Assembly (NCBI RefSeq): GCF_009720385.1
Contig: NZ_WARX01000038.1
Coordinates: 1-57,092, forward strand
Source of the DNA: Catellatospora vulcania
GTDB taxonomy: Bacteria; Actinomycetota; Actinomycetes; Mycobacteriales; Micromonosporaceae
Direction: 5' to 3'
DNA: 57,092 nucleotides
The translations under genes and the position numbers were made by a program. The first letter of the stretch is position 1, and each line of letters starts with the position of its first letter. The notes beneath the pieces are model-generated. The model worked only from the letters and a program-made list of their open reading frames with translations, made no database searches and was not told the origin of the DNA. Positions 48,203 through 56,893 of this stretch are shown piece by piece.

Positions 48203-48868
48203 TCAGGACAGCATGATCTGCCACTGGCTCCAGAACGCCTGGGCGATCAGCACCACCGTGACCAGCAGCCACAGCGCCGGGCCGACCGCGTGCACGTCGA
48301 CCGCGAGGTCCACCGCCCCGCGCAGCCGCGCCGGCACCGGCAGATGCCCGTGGTGCAGGTTGTACAGCGTCGTGTACCAGCACAGCAGCACCACCGCGAC
48401 CCACACCACCATGCAGTACGGGCACAGCGCGCCGATCCGGTACAGCGACTGGAACATCAGCCAGAACACGAACCCCAGCGCGAACGTCGCCCCCGCCTGC
48501 AGCCCGAGCCAGACGAAACGCGGCAGCCGCACCCCGGCCAGCACCAGCACGCCCAGCGTCACCACGACGGGGAACGTGCCCAGCCCCAGCAGCGGGTTCG
48601 GGAAGCCGAACGCCGACGCCTGCTCGGTAACCATCACCGAACCGCAGGACAGCACCGGGTTGATGCTGCACGACGGCGTGTACGACGGATCGGTCAGCAG
48701 GTGGATCTTCTCCACGGCCAGCGTGAACGCGGCCGCCGTGCCCAGCACGCCGGTGACGGCCAGGATCCAGCCGATCGCCCGGTCGACGGTGGTCCGCCGC
48801 GGCGCCGGCTGCTCGTCGACGGCGCTTTGCTCGACGTGGGAGCCGCCGCGCTGCTTGATCGTGGTCAT
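48203..48868 (-). CDS. Vitamin K epoxide reductase (VKOR)-family membrane protein
   Basis: 221 residues, four to five membrane helices. Cys pairs: SYTPSCSINPVLSCGSVM (loop cysteines) and ALCPYCMVVW, the quinone-reducing CxxC. In actinobacteria VKOR replaces DsbB, passing electrons from DsbA-like proteins to quinone. It is two bases after the DsbA-like gene on the same strand, so the two form a disulfide-forming unit. A short Trp-rich C-terminal tail ends the protein. Confidence 0.93.
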   Translation of the reverse strand: MTTIKQRGGSHVEQSAVDEQPAPRRTTVDRAIGWILAVTGVLGTAAAFTLAVEKIHLLTDPSYTPSCSINPVLSCGSVMVTEQASAFGFPNPLLGLGTFPVVVTLGVLVLAGVRLPRFVWLGLQAGATFALGFVFWLMFQSLYRIGALCPYCMVVWVAVVLLCWYTTLYNLHHGHLPVPARLRGAVDLAVDVHAVGPALWLLVTVVLIAQAFWSQWQIMLS

Positions 48869-48870
48869 GG

Positions 48871-49605
48871 TCAGCCCGCCAGCGCCGCGTCGACCGCGGC
48901 CTTCAGGTTGTCGTACGTTGCCTGCTTCTCGAACAGCTTCCCGTTGACGAAGAACGTCGGCGTGCCCCGCGCCCCGGCGGCCGCGCCGTCGGTCCGATCG
49001 GTCTCGATCCGGTCGAGCACCGGCTGCGACGCGACGTCCGCCCGGTACTTCGCCATGTCCAGCCCCAGCTCCTGGGCATAACCGTCGAACGTCTTCGCGT
49101 GGTCGGTCTGCTGCCCGCCCCAGGTCTGCTGGGTGCTGAACAGCTTGTTGTACATCGCCTCGAACTGCCCCTGGTTCGCGGCGGCCTCCGCGGCGGCGGC
49201 GGCGTTCATCGCGTTGGGGTGCATGTCGAGCGGGAACTCCCGCACCACATACGTGATCTTCCCGGCGTACTCCTTGCGCAGCTGCTCGACGGCCGGATAC
49301 GCCGCGCCGCAGGACGGGCACTCGAAGTCGAGGAACTCCACGATGGTCACCTTGCCGTCGGCGGCCGTCGAGATCTGGTGCGAGTCGGCGCGCACCAGGT
49401 TCGCCCCGGCGGCGTCCGGCGTGGACGAGCCCTTCATGGCGAAGAACACGGCGCCACCGATGATCAGCGCGACCGCCGCCAGCACGCCGAGGGTGAACTT
49501 GAGGTTGGTGCTCATACCGGCGCGGGCCGGCGCTTTCAGGTTCTTGCGCCCCTTGCCGCCGGTCTTGTCCGGCCGCCGCGAGGCAGGGCGGGTCGTCGCG
49601 GGCAT
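48871..49605 (-). CDS. Membrane-anchored DsbA/thioredoxin-like thiol oxidoreductase
   Basis: 244 residues. A basic N-terminal tail, one anchor helix (LKFTLGVLAAVALIIGGAVFF), then a thioredoxin-fold domain with DsbA insertion: FLDFECPSCGAAYPAVEQL (active CPSC), and cis-Pro GTPTFFVNGK. It oxidises secreted proteins outside the membrane. The start with AAAGGTGA upstream is preferred to an internal Met 30 codons later. It is followed by its probable reoxidant, the VKOR-type protein. Confidence 0.93.
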   Translation of the reverse strand: MPATTRPASRRPDKTGGKGRKNLKAPARAGMSTNLKFTLGVLAAVALIIGGAVFFAMKGSSTPDAAGANLVRADSHQISTAADGKVTIVEFLDFECPSCGAAYPAVEQLRKEYAGKITYVVREFPLDMHPNAMNAAAAAEAAANQGQFEAMYNKLFSTQQTWGGQQTDHAKTFDGYAQELGLDMAKYRADVASQPVLDRIETDRTDGAAAGARGTPTFFVNGKLFEKQATYDNLKAAVDAALAG

Positions 49606-49758
49606 CGCGTCACCTTTCCACAGGAATGATGTGGGGGGATTCGTAGATCACCGCTGGTGGGGGCGGCCCAGCTGTCTGGGGACTCTATCCATGACGGCTG
49701 GGCGATCCCTGTGAGCACGCCGCGAAAAGCCTGTGCCGTGTCGCCTACCCCGCGGGGG

Positions 49759-49827
49759 CGATCTTGCGTGAACTGTGGGTACGACACGCCCGTACCGGAC
49801 AAAAGGGCAACGTTTCGCGCAAGATCG
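49759..49827. repeat. Nested inverted repeat upstream of the LacI gene
   Basis: CGATCTTGCG (49759-49768) and CGCAAGATCG (49818-49827) form a perfect 10-bp outer stem around a region with an inner ggtacg/cgtacc hairpin and an AAAAGGGC patch. It lies in the 295-base spacer between the DsbA and LacI genes; the rest of the spacer shows nothing clear. Looks like an interspersed element or regulatory structure. Confidence 0.5.
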
Positions 49828-49900
49828 TCGTGATCATGGGTGGTGGGGTGGCGGGTTGGGTGGGGGGAGTCACGCAGCGTGTCGGGTATCGTGTGCGCCC

Positions 49901-50929
49901 ATGCCTAGGACGGTCGGCGTGCGCGCCACGGTGCGCGACATCGCGGCGGAGACGGGCCTGTCCATCGCGACGGTGTCCCGGGTGCTCAACGGCGCGGCCA
50001 ACGTCGCGCCGCATACGCGTGACCTGGTGTTGCAGGCCGTGCGCCGGCGCGGTGACAAGGCTCCGCTGCGCCGCGGCGAGCTGCCCCCGGCCGCCGGCTC
50101 CGTCTACGTGCGCTGCCCGTACGTGCTCACCGACTACTTCGGGCTGATCGTCAGCTCGATCGCGGAGACCATCGAGCTGCACGGCCGGCAGATGGTGCTC
50201 AACGCGGGCGAGGCGGCGCAGACGGCCGCGGTGCTGCCGACACTGGGGGACCGGCCGGACGTGGCCGGGGCGATCCTGATCCTGCCGCCCGAGTCGCCCG
50301 ACGACCTGGTGCGGCTGCGTGACCAGCAGTTCCCGTTCGTGGTCATCGACCCGCGCACGCCCGCGCCGAGGGACATCGTGACCGTGTCCGCGGCGCACTT
50401 CGCCGGGGCGCGGCGGCTGATGTCGCACCTGGTGGAGCTCGGCCACCGCCGGGTCGGCATCATTGGCGGCCCGCCGGAGTGGCTGGCCAACGACGCTCGC
50501 ATGGCCGGGTATGTCGCGCCGCTGGCCGACGCCGGGGTGCTGCCCACTGCCGAGCTGGTGCGGCACGTCAACGAGCCGAACACGGACAACGGCTACCGGG
50601 CGGCGGGCGAGCTGCTGGATCTGCGGGACCGGCCGACGGCACTGGTGGCGTTCAACGACAAGATGGCCGTGGGCGCGCTGGCCGCTGCGCACGAGCGCGG
50701 GCTGCGGGTGCCGCAGGACCTGTCGATCGCGGGGTTCGACGACATCGACGTGAGCCGGGCGACGACGCCGATGCTGACCACGGTGCGCCAGCCGCTGCAG
50801 GAGATGGGCCGGATGGCGGTCACCATGCTGATGCGGCTGCTGGACCGGCACACCCTGGAGGCCGTGCACGTCTCGCTCGGCACCGAACTCGTCATCCGCG
50901 ACTCCACCGCCCCCGCGCCGACCCGCTGA
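49901..50929 (+). CDS. LacI-family transcriptional regulator
   Basis: 342 residues. N-terminal LacI headpiece VRATVRDIAAETGLSIATVSRVLNGAANVAPHTRDLVLQAVRRRG, then a periplasmic-binding-protein-like effector domain (VYVRCPYVLTDYFGLIVSSIAETIELHG, AFNDKMAVGALAAAHERGLRVPQDLSIAGFDDIDVSRATTPMLTTVRQPLQEMG). The hinge is intact. It is upstream of the GH30/lectin/ABC-importer genes and probably senses an oligosaccharide derived from their substrate. ATGs further upstream give atypical sequence; MPRTVGV is chosen. Confidence 0.9.
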   Translation: MPRTVGVRATVRDIAAETGLSIATVSRVLNGAANVAPHTRDLVLQAVRRRGDKAPLRRGELPPAAGSVYVRCPYVLTDYFGLIVSSIAETIELHGRQMVLNAGEAAQTAAVLPTLGDRPDVAGAILILPPESPDDLVRLRDQQFPFVVIDPRTPAPRDIVTVSAAHFAGARRLMSHLVELGHRRVGIIGGPPEWLANDARMAGYVAPLADAGVLPTAELVRHVNEPNTDNGYRAAGELLDLRDRPTALVAFNDKMAVGALAAAHERGLRVPQDLSIAGFDDIDVSRATTPMLTTVRQPLQEMGRMAVTMLMRLLDRHTLEAVHVSLGTELVIRDSTAPAPTR

Positions 50930-50950
50930 CGAACATTCGTCGCGGGCTAT

Positions 50951-50972
50951 AGGAAGGTGTCCTTCCTTTTCT
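50951..50972 (+). terminator. AGGAAGG hairpin with T-run after the LacI gene
   Basis: AGGAAGG-TGT-CCTTCCT (50951-50967) followed by TTTCTTC. A small intrinsic terminator that also matches the palindrome family inserted at 41608-41653. Confidence 0.65.
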
Positions 50973-51305
50973 TCGCAGGCAGCGGCAGTTTCATTTTGTT
51001 ACAGCAGAATCGGCCCTGAACCTGCTGTCTTTCTCGGACATACCTAGCTCTTGACAGGCCTGAATGCCTTATGTTTCAGTGCTGTCAACAGGACGTCAAT
51101 CATTCTGTTACATCGGTTACATCGACCGTCCTGTGTACCGAGAACGGCCCGGGGCCGGACCGGCGGCAGCCCCACCGCCGCCCGGCCCCACCGCCCGTAC
51201 GCGACTCGTCGCGACGCGCCACCTCTCACGCGGCGCGCCCCGGCGAATCCCGCGTCCCCGTCCTGCCATGGCCACGTCATGGTTTTGTCGAAAGGAGGGT
51301 CCCGC
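50973..51305 (+). promoter_or_regulatory. Upstream regulatory region of the GH30 gene
   Basis: A 376-base spacer (50930-51305) without a gene, with an AT-rich stretch at 50985-51125. Visible: TTGACAG (51052-51058) and CTGTCAA (about 51081-51087) as an inverted repeat that could include a -35, and a perfect tandem direct repeat GTTACATCG x2 (51107-51124), with a further GTTACA near 50998. These may be operator or activator sites. The downstream part (51125-51290) is GC-rich and holds only the AAAGGAGGG ribosome site (51291-51300). No CebR-like palindrome was found. Confidence 0.45.
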
Positions 51306-53204
51306 GTGTTCCGTCCCCGGTCAGGCTGGACCACCACCATCGCGGTCACCGCCACTGCGGCGACCGCGTTCCTGGTGACCGGCTCGGTGATCGCCCCCTC
51401 GGCCTACGCGGCCGGCGAGAGCGTCAGCGTCTGGCTCACCACCACGTCCGACTCCGGTGGCCGCACGGTCACCCGCGGCCTGCAGCAGCAGGGCAACATC
51501 GCCTTCGGCCCCGCCGGCGGCAGCGCGAACCACACGATCACCGTCAACGAGGGCACCACCTACCAGCAGTTCGAGGGCGGCGGCGCGTCCATCACGGACA
51601 CCACCGCCTACCTGCTGCGCGGCGGCCCGATCAGCGCAGCCACCCGCGACACGGTGATGAGCAAGCTGTTCTCGCCGACCGCGGGCATCGGCCTGTCGTT
51701 CGTGCGCAACCCGATCGGCGCGTCCGACCTGTCCCGGCCGGGCCACATCTCGCTCGACGACACCTGCTGCAACCTCAACGACTTCGGCAGCAACGGCTAC
51801 GACACCAACGTGCGGCTGCTGACCCAGCAGGCCAAGAACCTCAATCCGGCCCTGCGGGTCAAGGGCGTGCCGTGGAGCGCGCCGGGCTGGATGAAGGACA
51901 ACGGCCGGATGGACCAGATGGGCTGGCTCAAGGCCGAGTACTACCCGATGTACGCCCAGTACCTGGTCAAGTACATCCAGAGCTACCAGGCCATCGGCGT
52001 GCCGGTGAACTACATCTCGGTGCAGAACGAGCCCAACTGCTGCCAGTCGGGCAACCCCACCGCGATGAACTACCCGGGCATGAGCTGGAACACCTCCGGG
52101 CTGACCGAGTTCACCAAGAACCACGTGTACCCGGCGTTCCGGGCCGCGGGCATCACCACCAAGGTGCTCATCCACGACTGGAACTACGGCGACTACGCCA
52201 GCATGAGCGCGGGCACGCTGGCCGACACGGGCATCCGCAACGACCCGCTGTTCGGCGGCATCGCCTGGCACGGCTACTTCGGCGACCCGGCGGTCGGCAC
52301 CCAGGTGCACAACCAGTACCCGGCGGTGAAGCAGTTCAGCACCGAGCACTCCGGCGGCACCTGGATCGGCAACCAGCACAACGAGGACATGTCTGACATC
52401 GTCAACTACACCCGTAACTGGAGCGGCAGCCTGGTCAAGTGGAGCCTGGCGCTCAACCAGAACATGGGCCCGCACAACGGCGGCTGCGACGTCTGCACCG
52501 GCCTGATCACCGTGCAGGAGGGCGGCTCGCGAGCGGGCCAGGTCGACTACACCATCGAGTACTACACCACCGGCCACCTGACCAAGTTCGTCAAGCCGGG
52601 CGCGTACCGCATCGACTCGACGGCCAACGGCACCATCCAGAACGTCGCGTGGAAGAACCCGGACGGCTCCAAGGCCCTGATCGCGCACAACGGCGGCACG
52701 TCGTCGCAGTCGGTGCGGGTGAACTGGGGCAACCAGTCGTTCGTGTACACCCTGCCGGCGCGTACCACCGCGACCTTCACCTGGACCGGCACCCCCGGCA
52801 GCGGCGGGGGCGGCGGCACCGGCACCAGCCCGATCACCGGACTGGGCGGCAAGTGCATCGACGTGGCCGGGGCGGCGACCGCCAACGGCACCGCGATCCA
52901 GCTCTACACCTGCAACGGCACCGGGGCGCAGTCCTGGACCCGCGACGCCGACGGCCGGCTCAGCTCGCTGGGCAAGTGCCTGGACATCGCCGGACCCAGC
53001 GCGGCCAACGGCACGCTGACCCATCTGTGGGACTGCCACACCGGCACCTCCCAGAAGTGGACCTACAACAGCAGCACCCAGCAGTTCGTGAACCAGTTCT
53101 CCGGCACCTGCCTGGACGTGAAGGACAACAGCTCCGCCGACGGCGCGCGGCTGCAGATCTGGTCCTGCACCACCGGCGCGAACCAGAAGTGGACGTACTC
53201 ATGA
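51306..53204 (+). CDS. Secreted GH30-family glycoside hydrolase with ricin-B (CBM13) lectin domain
   Basis: 632 residues from a GTG behind AAAGGAGGG. Signal peptide: FRPRSGWTTTIAVTATAATAFLVTGSV, cleavage near AYA. The GH30 barrel follows (QFEGGGASITDTTAYLL, GVPWSAPGWMKDNGRM); acid/base Glu242 in SVQNEPNC and nucleophile Glu347 in QFSTEHSGG are intact. The extended sheet and a Gly-rich linker precede the C-terminal ricin-type beta-trefoil (about 510-632) with QxW-like repeats (AQSWT, SQKWT, NQKWT). GH30 members act on beta-1,6-glucan, xylan or glucosylceramide; subfamily assignment needs alignment. Stop overlaps the next start. Confidence 0.9.
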   Translation: MFRPRSGWTTTIAVTATAATAFLVTGSVIAPSAYAAGESVSVWLTTTSDSGGRTVTRGLQQQGNIAFGPAGGSANHTITVNEGTTYQQFEGGGASITDTTAYLLRGGPISAATRDTVMSKLFSPTAGIGLSFVRNPIGASDLSRPGHISLDDTCCNLNDFGSNGYDTNVRLLTQQAKNLNPALRVKGVPWSAPGWMKDNGRMDQMGWLKAEYYPMYAQYLVKYIQSYQAIGVPVNYISVQNEPNCCQSGNPTAMNYPGMSWNTSGLTEFTKNHVYPAFRAAGITTKVLIHDWNYGDYASMSAGTLADTGIRNDPLFGGIAWHGYFGDPAVGTQVHNQYPAVKQFSTEHSGGTWIGNQHNEDMSDIVNYTRNWSGSLVKWSLALNQNMGPHNGGCDVCTGLITVQEGGSRAGQVDYTIEYYTTGHLTKFVKPGAYRIDSTANGTIQNVAWKNPDGSKALIAHNGGTSSQSVRVNWGNQSFVYTLPARTTATFTWTGTPGSGGGGGTGTSPITGLGGKCIDVAGAATANGTAIQLYTCNGTGAQSWTRDADGRLSSLGKCLDIAGPSAANGTLTHLWDCHTGTSQKWTYNSSTQQFVNQFSGTCLDVKDNSSADGARLQIWSCTTGANQKWTYS

Positions 53205-55414
53205 AGCGGCGCCTGATCGTCACGACGCTGACCGCGTCGCTGCTCGCCGGGCTCGGCGCGGCCGCCGTGGTCGTGCTCGGCAGCACCTCGGCGCAGGCCG
53301 CGGTGACCTCCGGGACCACGTACACGGTGGTCAACAAGGGCAACGGCAAGTGCGTCGACGCACGGGCCGCGGCCAGCGCCAACGGCACCGCGGTGCAGCA
53401 GTACGCCTGCAACGGCAGCACCGCGCAGCAGTGGCGCTTCGACGCCACCAGCGGCGGCTACTTCCGGGTCGGCACGGCCCCGGCCGTCAACCAGGTCTGG
53501 GACGTCTCCAACGTGTCGACCGCCGACAACGCCGCGATCCACCTGTGGCTCTACGGCGGCGGCAACAACCAGCAGTGGCAGCCGGTGCAGGAGGCCGACG
53601 GGGCGTACCACTTCGTCAGCCGGCACAGCGGCAAGTGCCTGGACGTGCCCGCGGCCTCGACCGCCGACAGCGTGCAGCTGGTGCAGTACGCCTGCAACGG
53701 AACCGGAGCGCAGTCATTCTTCCTCAACCCCGTCGGCGGGCCGCAGCCCTCGCCCAGCACCGTGCCGCCTAACCCCGGCAACCCCGACCTGGGCCCGAAC
53801 GTCCGCATCTTCGACCCGTCGATGTCGGCCTCGACCATCCAGTCCCAGCTCAACAGCGTGTTCTCGGGGCAGGAGACGAACCAGTTCGGCACCCAGCGGT
53901 ACGCGCTGATGTTCAAGCCGGGCAGCTACAACGTCAACGTCAACGTCGGCTTCTACACCCAGGTCCTGGGTCTGGGCTTCTCGCCGGACGCGGTGAACAT
54001 CAACGGGTCGGTGCACGTGGAGGCCGACTGGTTCCCGCCGAACAACGCCACCCAGAACTTCTGGCGCGGTGCCGAGAACCTGTCGGTGACCCCGAACGGC
54101 GGCACCGACCGCTGGGCCGTGTCGCAGGCCGCGCCGTACCGCCGCATGCACGTGCGCGGCAACCTGCTGCTCGACGACGGCGGCTGGGCCAGCGGCGGCT
54201 GGTTCTCCGACGTGAAGATCGACGGTCAGGTCAACTCGGGCAGCCAGCAGCAGTGGATCTCGCGCAACTCGCAGTTCGGCAGCTGGGCGGGCTCCAACTG
54301 GAACATGGTCTTCGTCGGCACCCAGGGCGCCCCGGGCAACACGTTCCCGAGCCCGCCCTACACCAACACCGGCGCGACCCCGGTGGTCCGCGAGAAGCCG
54401 TTCCTGTACGTCGACAGCGCGGGCGCATACCAAGTGTTCGTGCCCGGCCTGCGCAGCAACAGCACCGGCACCACCTGGGCGACCGGCACCCCCGCCGGGA
54501 CGTCCCTGCCGATCAGCCAGTTCCACATCGTGAAGGCCGGCGCGACCGCGGCCTCCATCAACGCGGCCCTGGCCGCCGGGCAGAACCTGCTGTTCACGCC
54601 CGGGGTGTACCACGTCAACGACACCATCCGGATCACCCGGCCCGACACCGTCGTGCTGGGCCTGGGCCTGGCCACCATCATTCCCGACAACGGGGTCATG
54701 GCGATGTCGGTCGCCGACGTGGACGGCGTCAAGCTCGCCGGCATCCTCATCGACGCCGGCAGCACCAACTCGGCCACGCTCATGCAGGTCGGCCCGGCCG
54801 GCTCCAGCGCGAGCCACGCCGCCAACCCGACCTCGCTGCACGATGTGTTCTTCCGCATCGGCGGGGCCGGCGTCGGCAAGGCCACGACGAGCCTGGTCAT
54901 CAACAGCCACAACGTGATCGGCGACCACACCTGGATCTGGCGCGCCGACCACGGCTCAGGCGTCGGGTGGAACACCAACACCGCCGACACCGGCCTGGTC
55001 GTCAACGGCAACAACATCACGTTCTACGGGCTGTTCGTCGAGCACTACCAGAAGTACCAGGTGATCTGGAACGGCAACGGCGGCCGGACCTACTTCTTCC
55101 AGAACGAGCTGCCCTACGACCCGCCGAACCAGGCCGCCTGGATGAACGGCTCCACCCGCGGCTACGCGGCGTACAAGGTGGCCAACACGGTCACCAGCCA
55201 CGAAGCGTGGGGCCTGGGCAGCTATGCCTTCTTCAACGTCAACCCGGCCGTGGTGGCCGAGCGGGCGTTCGAGGTGCCCGCATCGGGCACGCGCTTCCAC
55301 AACATGGTGACCGTCTCCCTCGGCGGCACCGGAACCATCAACCGCGTCATCAACAACACCGGCGGGACGGCCAACTCCGCCAACAACGTCGTCAACCTCG
55401 TCAGCGGCCCGTAG
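53201..55414 (+). CDS. Secreted ricin-B lectin plus right-handed beta-helix protein
   Basis: 737 residues, ATG overlapping the GH30 stop. Signal peptide (RRLIVTTLTASLLAGLGAAAV, cleavage near AQA). A ricin-type lectin (about 38-185: GKCVDARAAASANGTAVQQYACNG, GKCLDVPAASTADSVQLVQYACNG) is followed by a Pro-rich linker and a large beta-helix part: RYALMFKPGSYNVNVNVGFYTQVLGLG, TNTADTGLVVNGNNITFYGLFVEHY. This looks like a polysaccharide-active beta-helix (lyase or GH55-like) but no catalytic residues can be named. Coupled translation with the GH30 implies a joint substrate. Confidence 0.82.
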   Translation: MKRRLIVTTLTASLLAGLGAAAVVVLGSTSAQAAVTSGTTYTVVNKGNGKCVDARAAASANGTAVQQYACNGSTAQQWRFDATSGGYFRVGTAPAVNQVWDVSNVSTADNAAIHLWLYGGGNNQQWQPVQEADGAYHFVSRHSGKCLDVPAASTADSVQLVQYACNGTGAQSFFLNPVGGPQPSPSTVPPNPGNPDLGPNVRIFDPSMSASTIQSQLNSVFSGQETNQFGTQRYALMFKPGSYNVNVNVGFYTQVLGLGFSPDAVNINGSVHVEADWFPPNNATQNFWRGAENLSVTPNGGTDRWAVSQAAPYRRMHVRGNLLLDDGGWASGGWFSDVKIDGQVNSGSQQQWISRNSQFGSWAGSNWNMVFVGTQGAPGNTFPSPPYTNTGATPVVREKPFLYVDSAGAYQVFVPGLRSNSTGTTWATGTPAGTSLPISQFHIVKAGATAASINAALAAGQNLLFTPGVYHVNDTIRITRPDTVVLGLGLATIIPDNGVMAMSVADVDGVKLAGILIDAGSTNSATLMQVGPAGSSASHAANPTSLHDVFFRIGGAGVGKATTSLVINSHNVIGDHTWIWRADHGSGVGWNTNTADTGLVVNGNNITFYGLFVEHYQKYQVIWNGNGGRTYFFQNELPYDPPNQAAWMNGSTRGYAAYKVANTVTSHEAWGLGSYAFFNVNPAVVAERAFEVPASGTRFHNMVTVSLGGTGTINRVINNTGGTANSANNVVNLVSGP

Positions 55415-55431
55415 GTCCGAGGGCGAACCGA

Positions 55432-55469
55432 CCCGGCCGTCCGGCGCGAACGATGCCCGGACGGCCGGG
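55432..55469 (+). terminator. Hairpin between beta-helix gene and the binding-protein gene
   Basis: Perfect 13-bp stem (55432-55444 with 55457-55469; cccggccgtccgg arm) with a 12-base loop, 18 bases after the stop. No T-tract. It separates the enzyme genes from the importer genes, which have their own CTGGAGGAAG ribosome site. Confidence 0.8.
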
Positions 55470-55519
55470 ATGACAGGCAACCAGGCACCACCCATATATC
55501 CCAGCTCTGGAGGAAGTCC

Positions 55520-56812
55520 ATGAGTGCAGCAACCCCCGGCGCCCGTCGCCGTCTCCTCACGATCGCGGGCCCGCTGCTCGCGACCGCGCTCGTGCTCGGC
55601 AGCGCCGCCTGCGGCGGCAGCGACGACCCGGCGAAGCCCGGCGGCAAGGTCAAACTGACCGTCGCGACGTTCGGTGAGTTCGGGTACAAGGACCTGTACA
55701 AGGAGTACATGGCCGCGAACCCGAATGTGGAGATCGTCGAGCGGATCACCAAGGCCGAGGACCACCACAAGAACCTCGCCGCTCACCTGGCGACGAACAC
55801 GGGTGCCGCCGACATCGAGGCGATCGAGGAGGGCTGGGCGGGTCAGTTCACGGCCAACCCGGGCAAGTTCTACAACTGGATGGACTACGGCGGCGGGGAC
55901 ATCAAGTCGCAGTGGCCGGCCTGGAAGTGGCAGCAGGGTTCCTCGGCCCAAGGCGAGGTCGTCGGGCTCGGCACGGACGTCGGCGGTATGGCGATGTGCT
56001 ACCGCCGCGACATCTTCGAGAAGGCCGGTCTGCCCACCGATCGTGAGGCCGTCAGCGCGTTGTGGCCGACGTGGGAGCAGTACATCGAGACGGGCGTGAA
56101 GTTCAAGAACGCCAACATCAAGGGTTCTTCCTGGATGGACGGCCCGACGATCATGTACCGGTCCGTTCTCGGCCAGCAGCCCATCGGCATCTACGACGGT
56201 GACAAGGTCGTCGCGGAGAGCAACCCGGGTGTGAAGAAGGCCTGGGATCTAACGATCGATGCGATCAACAAGGGTCTGTCGGCGAAGATCGCGCCGTGGT
56301 CGGCTGACTGGAACGCCGGCATGGCCAAGGGTTCGTTCGTGACCTTGGCGTGCCCGTCGTGGATGATGGCCTACATCCAGAGCCAGGCCAAGGACTCCTC
56401 GGGCAAGTGGGACATCGCCGCGGTTCCTGGTGGTGGCGGCAACTGGGGCGGCTCCTTCCTCACTCTGCCGAAGCAGGGCAAGAACGTTCAGGAGGCTGCG
56501 AAGCTGGCCAAGTGGCTGGTCGCCCCCGAGCAGCAGGCGAAGGTGTTCCGCGCACTCGGCAACTTCCCCTCGACCGTCTCCCTCTACGAGGAGGCGGTCA
56601 TCAAGGACTTCAAGAACCCGTTCTTCAACAACGCGCCGGTGGGTCAGATCTTCTCGAATTCGGTGAAGACGATGGTGCCGCAGTACATGGGTCCGAAGTC
56701 TGGTGACATCAACACGGCGATTCAGAACGGTCTGACCCGTGTGGAGCAGGGCAAGCAGAAGTCCGACGAGGCCTGGACGCAGTCCATCAAGGACGTCAAC
56801 GCACTCCTGTGA
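55520..56812 (+). CDS. ABC sugar transporter substrate-binding lipoprotein
   Basis: 430 residues. Lipoprotein signal with lipobox LGSAAC at Cys31, then CGGSDD linker. Family 1 solute-binding fold: KLTVATFGEFGYKDLYKEYMAANPNVEIVERI, VGLGTDVGGMAMCYRRDIFEKAGLPTDREAVSALWPTWEQYI, and the C-terminal KWLVAPEQQAKVFRALGNFPST. It binds an oligosaccharide for import. Codon use is somewhat richer in T/A at third positions than neighbours, which may reflect high expression or transfer. A hairpin follows before the permease gene. Confidence 0.93.
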   Translation: MSAATPGARRRLLTIAGPLLATALVLGSAACGGSDDPAKPGGKVKLTVATFGEFGYKDLYKEYMAANPNVEIVERITKAEDHHKNLAAHLATNTGAADIEAIEEGWAGQFTANPGKFYNWMDYGGGDIKSQWPAWKWQQGSSAQGEVVGLGTDVGGMAMCYRRDIFEKAGLPTDREAVSALWPTWEQYIETGVKFKNANIKGSSWMDGPTIMYRSVLGQQPIGIYDGDKVVAESNPGVKKAWDLTIDAINKGLSAKIAPWSADWNAGMAKGSFVTLACPSWMMAYIQSQAKDSSGKWDIAAVPGGGGNWGGSFLTLPKQGKNVQEAAKLAKWLVAPEQQAKVFRALGNFPSTVSLYEEAVIKDFKNPFFNNAPVGQIFSNSVKTMVPQYMGPKSGDINTAIQNGLTRVEQGKQKSDEAWTQSIKDVNALL

Positions 56813-56820
56813 CCCGCACC

Positions 56821-56859
56821 GGGTCCGGCCGCGGTGCGTTGACCGCCGCGGCCGGACCC
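56821..56859 (+). terminator. Hairpin between binding-protein and permease genes
   Basis: Perfect 14-bp stem (56821-56834 with 56846-56859; gggtccggccgcgg arm), 11-base loop, 8 bases after the stop. Such structures between binding protein and permease usually give partial termination and stabilise the upstream mRNA, so the binding protein is made in excess. Confidence 0.7.
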
Positions 56860-56893
56860 GGCCCCACCCGCTCGAAGGGACCGCTGGCCGGAC

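Noticed and set aside
53201..55414. Adenylyl cyclase annotation sometimes attached to similar lectin/beta-helix proteins
   Set aside because: No cyclase catalytic motif is present; signal peptide, lectin and beta-helix indicate a secreted glycan-active protein.
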